In this document: in pieces, positions 7,059-11,684 of the stretch
How the letters are laid out: the number at the start of each line of letters is the position of its first letter
How positions within the stretch are numbered: the stretch's first letter is position 1
Origin: Clostridiaceae bacterium
GTDB lineage: Bacteria; Bacillota_A; Clostridia; Acetivibrionales; Acetivibrionaceae
Reading direction: 5' to 3'
Length of the DNA stretch: 11,684 bases
NCBI GenBank assembly: GCA_012513545.1
Contig: JAAZCB010000261.1
Span: forward strand, 1-11,684
Notes under the pieces: model-generated
Databases searched by the model: none
Seen by the model: the letters and a program-made list of their open reading frames with translations, nothing else
What the model was told of the DNA's origin: nothing
Position numbers and translations under genes: made by a program

Positions 7059-8906
7059 TTAATCAAGCACAAACTCTTTCTTCCAGGAATCATCCTGCTT
7101 TTGCTTAGGCTGAGCCTTTTTATCCAGTAAAAAGTTGTCAACTACAAGATAATCCATTTCACAGCGCATAAAACATCTGTAGGAATCCTGCGCAGTGCAT
7201 ACAATAGGTTCTCCCCTTACATTAAAAGATGTATTTATCAAAACCGGACACCCGGTCAGTCTTTCAAATTCTTTAATCAACCTGTAATACCTTGGGTTGG
7301 TGTCGGAGTGGACGGTCTGAACTCTTGCAGAATAATCAATATGAGTAACGGCAGGTATTGTTGACCTGGCTACATTTAATTTATCAATACCAAAAAGTCC
7401 TTCCTGTTCACTTGTCATTGGCTTGATATGATCCTTATTAACAGAGGCAACCAGAAGCATGTATGGGCTTTCAGCGTTTATTTCGAAATAATTCCCGGCC
7501 TTTTCATTAAGGACGGATGGTGCAAAAGGTCTGAAGGATTCTCGGTATTTAATCTTCAGGTTCATAATTGACTGCATTTTTGTATTTCTCGGATCACCGA
7601 TAATTGATCTGTTCCCGAGGGCCCTGGGGCCATATTCCATTCTTCCCTGGTGAAGTCCGATTACATTACCCTCTGCTATAAGACCTGAAACTTTTTGCAG
7701 TAATTCATCCTCGTTAAACTTCTCGTATTTTGCTCCAATCGAATCGAAGAAGGCTTCTATGTCTTCTTCCTTCTCTTTTGGACCTAGATAAGAGCCCTTC
7801 ATTGTGTCATATCCCTTTGATGTTCTTTCCATTTCATAATACTGATGCCAAACAGCAAGTGCAGCACCTACGGCTCCACCGGCGTCACCTGAAGCAGGCT
7901 GGATCCAGACACCGTCAAAACCGGCTTCCCTCAGCAAGCGTCCGTTTGCAACGCAATTTAACGCGACACCGCCAGCAAGACAGATATTTTTCGTACCTGT
8001 CTCGTTCTTTAAAGCCTTCGCAAGCTTTAATACAATCTCCTCTGTGACTAGCTGAACAGAGGCTGCAAGATCCATATCCCTCTGGCTGAGCTCTGATTCG
8101 GGCTGTCTCGGGTTACCGCCAAAAAGCCTGTGGAAATTTCCATTTGTCATTGTAAGCCCTGACGCAAAATTGAAATAGTCCATATTGAGCCTGAAAGTGC
8201 CGTCCGGTTTCACATCTATCAAATTATCATATATTAATTCTGCATAGACAGGTTTTCCATAAGGAGCGAGTCCCATAACCTTGTATTCACCGGAATTTAC
8301 TTTAAAGCCGGTATAGTAGGTAAACGCAGAATAGAGCAGACCTAATGAATGAGGAAAGTCAAGCTCCCACAGGGGTTTTAAGAAACGGCCTTCACCCAGC
8401 CAGGCTGAAGTAGTGGCCCATTCTCCAACACCATCCAGACATAAAACCGCCGAATTTTCAAAAGGGCTTGGATAAAATGCTGAAGCAGCATGGGATACGT
8501 GATGCTCGGTAAACAAAAGCCGAGGCAGCTGTTGTCTGTTTATACCACCTAGCTTCAGTAACTCTTTAGTAATGACTTCTTTTTGAAAAAGTTTTTCTTT
8601 CAGCCATATAGGCATAGATTTGAGAAAGGATGCAATACCTTTTGGAGCATAAGCAAGGTATGTCTCAAGAAGTCTTTCGAACTTTATTAACGGTTTTTCA
8701 TAAAAGACTATACTGTCAACCTGATCAAGCTTTATTCCAGCTTCCTTAAGGCAATATTCAATCGCATAACGCGGAAATCTTTCGTCATGCTTTTTTCTTG
8801 TAAATCTTTCTTCCTGAGCTGCTGCTATGATTTCACCATTCTTTAGAAGTGCGGCGGCGCTGTCATGGTAAAAGGCAGATATACCTAAAATACACTTACT
8901 TACCAT
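7059..8906 (-). CDS. O-carbamoyltransferase, NodU/CmcH/TobZ (SxtI-like) family
   Basis: This 615-residue cytoplasmic enzyme is expected to transfer a carbamoyl group from carbamoyl phosphate, by way of carbamoyl-adenylate, to a hydroxyl of a sugar or metabolite. The N-terminal Kae1/ASKHA-like domain (to about residue 350) shows ILGISAFYHDSAAAL (His14, Asp15), the metal-binding HHVSH motif (His135 and His139), Asp158 in LCLDGVGEW nineteen residues later, GGVALNC at 312-318 and SGDAGGA with Asp341. This spacing fits the TobZ metal site as I recall it. The C-terminal YrdC-like domain has GPRALGNRSI at 426-435 and NTSFN..GEPIV at 558-569. The full length is normal for the family and no key residue is missing. 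AAGGG lies upstream of the ATG at 8906, and a strong promoter lies 80-110 bases upstream. It heads a five-gene operon. The acceptor substrate cannot be read from the sequence. Confidence 0.94.
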   Translation of the reverse strand: MVSKCILGISAFYHDSAAALLKNGEIIAAAQEERFTRKKHDERFPRYAIEYCLKEAGIKLDQVDSIVFYEKPLIKFERLLETYLAYAPKGIASFLKSMPIWLKEKLFQKEVITKELLKLGGINRQQLPRLLFTEHHVSHAASAFYPSPFENSAVLCLDGVGEWATTSAWLGEGRFLKPLWELDFPHSLGLLYSAFTYYTGFKVNSGEYKVMGLAPYGKPVYAELIYDNLIDVKPDGTFRLNMDYFNFASGLTMTNGNFHRLFGGNPRQPESELSQRDMDLAASVQLVTEEIVLKLAKALKNETGTKNICLAGGVALNCVANGRLLREAGFDGVWIQPASGDAGGAVGAALAVWHQYYEMERTSKGYDTMKGSYLGPKEKEEDIEAFFDSIGAKYEKFNEDELLQKVSGLIAEGNVIGLHQGRMEYGPRALGNRSIIGDPRNTKMQSIMNLKIKYRESFRPFAPSVLNEKAGNYFEINAESPYMLLVASVNKDHIKPMTSEQEGLFGIDKLNVARSTIPAVTHIDYSARVQTVHSDTNPRYYRLIKEFERLTGCPVLINTSFNVRGEPIVCTAQDSYRCFMRCEMDYLVVDNFLLDKKAQPKQKQDDSWKKEFVLD

Positions 8907-8985
8907 AATCTTATCCCTTACACCTGCATATTAAGCTATATAGTTATTATGTTTACAAGCAATAAAAACCACATAATTTTAAACA

Positions 8986-9014
8986 ACTATATCATAAAAA
9001 TTTTTCTATGTCAA
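8986..9014 (-). promoter_or_regulatory. Near-consensus sigma-A promoter of the carbamoyltransferase operon
   Basis: On the minus strand: TTGACA (9014-9009, perfect), a 17-base spacer, then TATAGT (8991-8986, 5 of 6) with TG one base upstream, which makes an extended -10. The start site would be near 8979, giving a leader of about 73 bases. AACTATAT in the leader (8945-8938) is complementary to the -10 region. Such a strong core promoter suggests constitutive or repressor-controlled expression. Confidence 0.8.
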
Positions 9015-9039
9015 ATGCACCCGTAAGCCCTATGAACTC

Positions 9040-9053
9040 TATGCAAGTGCATA
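9040..9053. promoter_or_regulatory. Operator-like palindrome TATGCA-AG-TGCATA
   Basis: Six-base arms around a two-base centre form a symmetric site 26 bases upstream of the -35 of the carbamoyltransferase promoter. A dimeric regulator could bind it. No known regulator consensus was recognised. Confidence 0.35.
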
Positions 9054-9061
9054 TTTACTAA

Positions 9062-9111
9062 GTGAAGAAAAATGTGTAAGAAACATAAGTTTAGGGGATA
9101 TTTTTCTTCAC
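9062..9111. repeat. Perfect 12-bp inverted repeat with 26-base spacer
   Basis: GTGAAGAAAAAT (9062-9073) and ATTTTTCTTCAC (9100-9111) are exact reverse complements. The spacer contains TTAGGGGATA. No T-run follows the stem on either strand, so a terminator is unlikely. It lies upstream of both divergent promoters. Confidence 0.5.
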
Positions 9112-9122
9112 ACTAATTTCAT

Positions 9123-9134
9123 GCTCACGTGAGC
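9123..9134. promoter_or_regulatory. Perfect 12-bp palindrome GCTCACGTGAGC
   Basis: This perfect GC-rich palindrome, in an otherwise AT-rich spacer, lies 17 bases upstream of the candidate -35 of the sigma factor promoter. Position and symmetry suit an operator. The CACGTG core is not tied here to any bacterial regulator I can name. Confidence 0.4.
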
Positions 9135-9150
9135 TCTATGCAGCGAACAT

Positions 9151-9179
9151 TTGCAATATATTTTATCTTTACCTATTGT
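9151..9179 (+). promoter_or_regulatory. Candidate promoter for the sigma factor operon
   Basis: TTGCAA (9151-9156) and TATTGT (9174-9179) are 17 bases apart, each with 4 of 6 consensus matches. The leader would be about 107 bases. No ECF-type GAAC...CGTC pair was evident, so autoregulation is not supported by sequence. Confidence 0.3.
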
Positions 9180-9292
9180 AAGCTATTTTAAATATTATGG
9201 AGCTAATTTAAAAAATCTCATATTTCCTGTCAGATTTATTCTTTTTATTCCGAATATAATTATTGAGATAATGTATGAAAGAAGGTGTTCAA

Positions 9293-9841
9293 TTGGATGA
9301 AAACTTGTTGAATGAGTTGAAGAAAGATCCTGAAAAGGGGCTAATAAGTCTTATGAATACATACATGGGCCTTGTCTACGTCATTGTTAAAGATAAACTT
9401 GGTTTGCAATTTAGCAGGGAGGATATTGAAGAATGTGTGAGTACTGTATTCTATGAATTCTATAAACAGCGGGACAGTATTGACCTTGGCAAAGGTTCAA
9501 TAAAATCGTTTCTTGCTGTTATAGCAAAAAGAAGGGCTGTTGATTTATTCAGAGCAAACAACAGGACTAGTATAAGACTTGACAATGCTGATGAAAATTC
9601 TTTTGAATGCTGCGGTGAACAAAATATAGCCGATGCGGAAACAAAACATGTCCTGATTCAGGGAATAAAGGACTTAGGTATTCCAGACAGCGAGATATTC
9701 ATCAGGAAGTACTATCTTGGGCAAAGCACTAAAATGATTTCACAAGTCCTTGGATTAAAGGTGAATACCATTGACAAAAAGATATCCAGAGGGCTTGTAA
9801 AGCTCAGAGAAGCATTAGGAGGTGTATTATTAGATGGATGA
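9293..9841 (+). CDS. ECF-type RNA polymerase sigma factor
   Basis: This sigma-70 family protein of 182 residues redirects RNA polymerase to a small regulon. The start is set at TTG 9293 because AGAAGGTG (9280-9287) sits 5 bases before it; the longer frame from ATG 9275 (188 residues) has no ribosome binding site. Counting from that ATG, region 2 covers about residues 25-95 (LMNTYMGLVYVIVKDKL, then REDIEECVSTVFYEFYK, and AKRRAVDLFR for -10 recognition). Region 4 covers about 127-182, with a helix-turn-helix near 150-175 (STKMISQVLGLKVNTIDKKI). There is no region 1 or 3, as expected of ECF factors. The 3' end overlaps the next gene by 8 bases, the usual layout of a sigma factor and its anti-sigma or sensor partner. 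The regulon and signal are unknown. Confidence 0.88.
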   Translation: MDENLLNELKKDPEKGLISLMNTYMGLVYVIVKDKLGLQFSREDIEECVSTVFYEFYKQRDSIDLGKGSIKSFLAVIAKRRAVDLFRANNRTSIRLDNADENSFECCGEQNIADAETKHVLIQGIKDLGIPDSEIFIRKYYLGQSTKMISQVLGLKVNTIDKKISRGLVKLREALGGVLLDG

Positions 9842-11684
9842 CAAAATAATTGAGGAACTTGATAACTTAAATGTTGAACAAACCGGACAGTTGATAAATT
9901 CGCTTGATACAGAGGCACTTAATGAGGAAATTGACAAGGAGACTGCTGACAGAATAAAGGCATCCGTGTTAAAGAAAGCTGGAATAGGATACAAAAAAGA
10001 AAAAAAACCGCTTATACCCAATAAAGCAAGGTTCTTTGCAGGTGCTTTGGCTATATCTCTTATTGAACTTATTTTCTTTACTTCTTCAGCTTTTGTTGCA
10101 TGGTTGGACGCATTCCTTGGAAGCTCAGGCATTAACCTGAGTATTGGAGGGGTTATAACATTCATCCTGTATTTTGCCTTGTTTGGATGCATGTCGTTAT
10201 CTGTTTATATGGCAATGTACCATATGGATAGCGACAGGCTGACAATAGGTATGCTTTTGCCAAAAAGCCGAACATCCTTGGCATATTCATTATTCTGTGT
10301 CTTGTCGGCTGCTGTAAAAGTTTTTATCATAATTTCGTTTATTTATGTTGTTGATGCATTTGATAGTGTAAGATACGTGCTAGACATACCCGGACCGTTT
10401 TCTGGAGTGGTTGCTCTTATAATGCTGTTTTTGGTATTTGCTGCAACCGACATGCTTTTATCCAAATTGAAAAACTTGATAATTATAAGGTTTGAAGGGA
10501 TTTATTCGAATTCAATCAAGTGGAAGATCAGTATAAAGTCTTTTCTAATAGAGCTTCTAAAGTATGCAGGAATTGTCGGCTTTATTATTGTAGTCGCCTT
10601 TTTAGGACTTATCGGTCAAAACAGGACTGCAGAATTCGTCATAGGTTTTACTTTTCTTGTTGCTGCAAATTCCTTCATGACTATTGTAGTTTTAATGAAA
10701 AAGAGACATAGTCTCGAGATGAACACCTCAGTTCATGAAAGTGCCGAGGATAAGGCAGATGAAAAAAAAGAGGAAAAATTTAGAATCAACTGGCTGTTTT
10801 TTAAGCCCCGGGCTTTTGCCTGCGGCCTATTGTCAGCAGCACTTTTATATTCGTTTTGCTTTTTGGCAACATATGCTGTGAAATCTGGGACTGAGATTAA
10901 AAGGCCTCTGCTGGAGACTTTTGCAGACAGAGGTGAGGCTGTGGGCTTCTTTAAAGACAGAAGCCTGCCTTTTATCGCCAGCGCAGCAGATTATGATGGG
11001 GTAAGTGAGTTTTCAGAAGCAGTTTTTATGTTCAACAAAATAATTATTGGAGCTGTAAACCTTAAACCCAATTTTATGTTTGCAGGAGTCGTGGGAAGCA
11101 AGAATTATGCCATCAGGGGAGACGCTTCAGAATCAATCGCCATACAAGCACCAGGCGAACATTCCACTACCAACACCCAGGTTGAAGATGTAGATGAAGC
11201 AGATGTGATAAAGACAGACGGAAGGTATGTGTATTACCTAAATCAGACTAATTTATTCATTGTAGAAGCTGCTCCGCCGGAACAGATGAGGGTTATCCAT
11301 GAGTATGACTTTTCACAGGAAGGACTTTACCCTGTTGAGCTGTTTCTTTACAAAGAGCATCTGGCAGTTGTTTTAATGGAGGGCGAGAGGAACTACAGAT
11401 ACAATAGTAAGACATGTGTTAAAATCTTCAACATATATGACCCGTCAAACCCTACTCTTGAGAGGAGTTTGAAATTAGACTACCAATATTTAACCTCGAG
11501 AATGATAGATAACAATTTATATCTGGTAGCAACAGCATATCTGAATTTTGACAGCGAGTTACCATCATACCCGGGCTATACCGATTCTGCCATAAGCAAC
11601 TTCCCGCAGGAAATTAACTATAGCGACTTATACCTGATGCGTGGAAACTCAAGCCGTAATTACAGGCAAATTAACGTTGTTGCA
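9834..11684 (+). CDS. Multi-pass membrane protein with extracellular beta-propeller domain, putative anti-sigma partner (partial, runs off window)
   Basis: An unbroken frame of 617 codons runs from ATG 9834 to the window end. AGGAGGTG lies 9 bases upstream and the start overlaps the sigma factor gene by 8 bases. Residues 1-62 are charged and soluble (EEIDKETADRIKASVLKKAG), like the cytoplasmic head of clostridial anti-sigma factors, but without a zinc-binding HxxxCxxC motif. About seven membrane helices follow (67-91, 105-129, 150-173, 189-207, 239-260, 266-288, 328-348), with a charged loop at 290-320. From about 350 the chain should be extracellular. STTNTQVEDVDEADVIKTDG (444-463) and YVYYL just after it are the signature I associate with the PF09826 beta-propeller. 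An odd number of helices would put the head inside and the propeller outside. The coding call is firm; the anti-sigma and sensor role is inferred from context and domain order. Confidence 0.85.
   Translation, partial: MDDKIIEELDNLNVEQTGQLINSLDTEALNEEIDKETADRIKASVLKKAGIGYKKEKKPLIPNKARFFAGALAISLIELIFFTSSAFVAWLDAFLGSSGINLSIGGVITFILYFALFGCMSLSVYMAMYHMDSDRLTIGMLLPKSRTSLAYSLFCVLSAAVKVFIIISFIYVVDAFDSVRYVLDIPGPFSGVVALIMLFLVFAATDMLLSKLKNLIIIRFEGIYSNSIKWKISIKSFLIELLKYAGIVGFIIVVAFLGLIGQNRTAEFVIGFTFLVAANSFMTIVVLMKKRHSLEMNTSVHESAEDKADEKKEEKFRINWLFFKPRAFACGLLSAALLYSFCFLATYAVKSGTEIKRPLLETFADRGEAVGFFKDRSLPFIASAADYDGVSEFSEAVFMFNKIIIGAVNLKPNFMFAGVVGSKNYAIRGDASESIAIQAPGEHSTTNTQVEDVDEADVIKTDGRYVYYLNQTNLFIVEAAPPEQMRVIHEYDFSQEGLYPVELFLYKEHLAVVLMEGERNYRYNSKTCVKIFNIYDPSNPTLERSLKLDYQYLTSRMIDNNLYLVATAYLNFDSELPSYPGYTDSAISNFPQEINYSDLYLMRGNSSRNYRQINVVA

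Larger units (their letters stand above)
9034..9142 (+). repeat. Imperfect 12-base direct repeats flanking the hairpin
   Basis: GAACTCTATGCA (9034-9045) and GAGCTCTATGCA (9131-9142) differ at one base and bracket the 9062-9111 inverted repeat. They could be paired binding sites for one regulator, or the scar of a small insertion. Nothing else supports a mobile element. Confidence 0.4.
8907..9292. other. Divergent intergenic region dense in palindromes
   Basis: This stretch of nearly 390 bases separates the carbamoyltransferase operon (leftward) from the sigma factor gene (rightward). It holds the strong leftward promoter at 8986-9014, a candidate rightward promoter at 9151-9179, and between them two palindromes, a 12-bp inverted repeat and a 12-base direct repeat with one mismatch. 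No coding frame with a ribosome binding site was seen. The arrangement points to shared control of both units or to a small inserted element. Confidence 0.5.

Noticed and set aside
4801..8906. A saxitoxin or other small-molecule biosynthetic cluster
   Set aside because: Only the carbamoylation-associated genes are present; no polyketide, amidinotransferase or oxygenase genes occur in the window, so calling it a toxin cluster would be unsupported.
9034..9142. A complete insertion sequence or miniature transposon
   Set aside because: The direct repeats are imperfect and there are no matching terminal inverted repeats at their inner edges; only one copy is visible.
9830..10192. A 120-codon minus-strand open frame opposite the membrane protein start
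   Set aside because: The plus strand carries a continuous 617-codon frame with a strong ribosome binding site and a recognisable domain signature; the minus frame has neither.

Overview
The base composition (AT-rich, roughly 38-40 % G+C by eye), the strong AGGAGG-type ribosome binding sites, the FtsK/SpoIIIE translocase, the Gram-positive lipoproteins and a perfect Spo0A-type box all suggest a low-GC, spore-forming Firmicute. A clostridial relative of the Ruminiclostridium/Acetivibrio kind is my best guess. This is inference from style and gene content, not from a marker gene.

Layout. (i) 1-1719, minus strand: a DUF3502-type extracellular solute-binding lipoprotein, followed 23 bases later by the start of a membrane-anchored sensor or regulator cut by the window edge. 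A good extended -10 promoter lies at 1777-1804. This looks like a carbohydrate or peptide uptake and sensing operon. (ii) 1997-4381, plus strand: an FtsK/SpoIIIE-family DNA translocase with an unusual two-helix membrane anchor. (iii) 4382-4800: a convergent non-coding gap with two stem-loops. (iv) 8906-4801, minus strand: a tight five-gene operon. It encodes a NodU/CmcH/TobZ-type O-carbamoyltransferase, an SxtJ-like membrane protein, a 50-residue SxtK/DUF5989-like membrane microprotein, an SGNH/GDSL hydrolase and a small lipoprotein. The first four match in kind and order the sxtI-sxtJ-sxtK-sxtL block that I recall from cyanobacterial saxitoxin clusters, here with no toxin genes in view. A near-consensus sigma-A promoter (TTGACA, 17 bases, TATAGT) sits 70-110 bases upstream. 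(v) 8907-9292: a divergent intergenic region rich in palindromes. (vi) 9293-11684, plus strand: an ECF-type sigma factor overlapping by 8 bases a large membrane protein. That protein joins a charged N-terminal segment, about seven transmembrane helices and an extracellular PF09826-type beta-propeller, and runs off the window end.

How the genes may work together. The carbamoyltransferase operon looks like a self-contained surface or secreted-glycan (or metabolite) modification cassette. A cytoplasmic enzyme makes the carbamoyl ester, two small membrane proteins probably organise it at the membrane, and an SGNH enzyme and a lipoprotein act outside. The sigma factor and its overlapping membrane partner look like a signal-transduction pair in which the membrane protein could act as anti-sigma factor and sensor. 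No mobile element, CRISPR array, tRNA or rRNA was seen.
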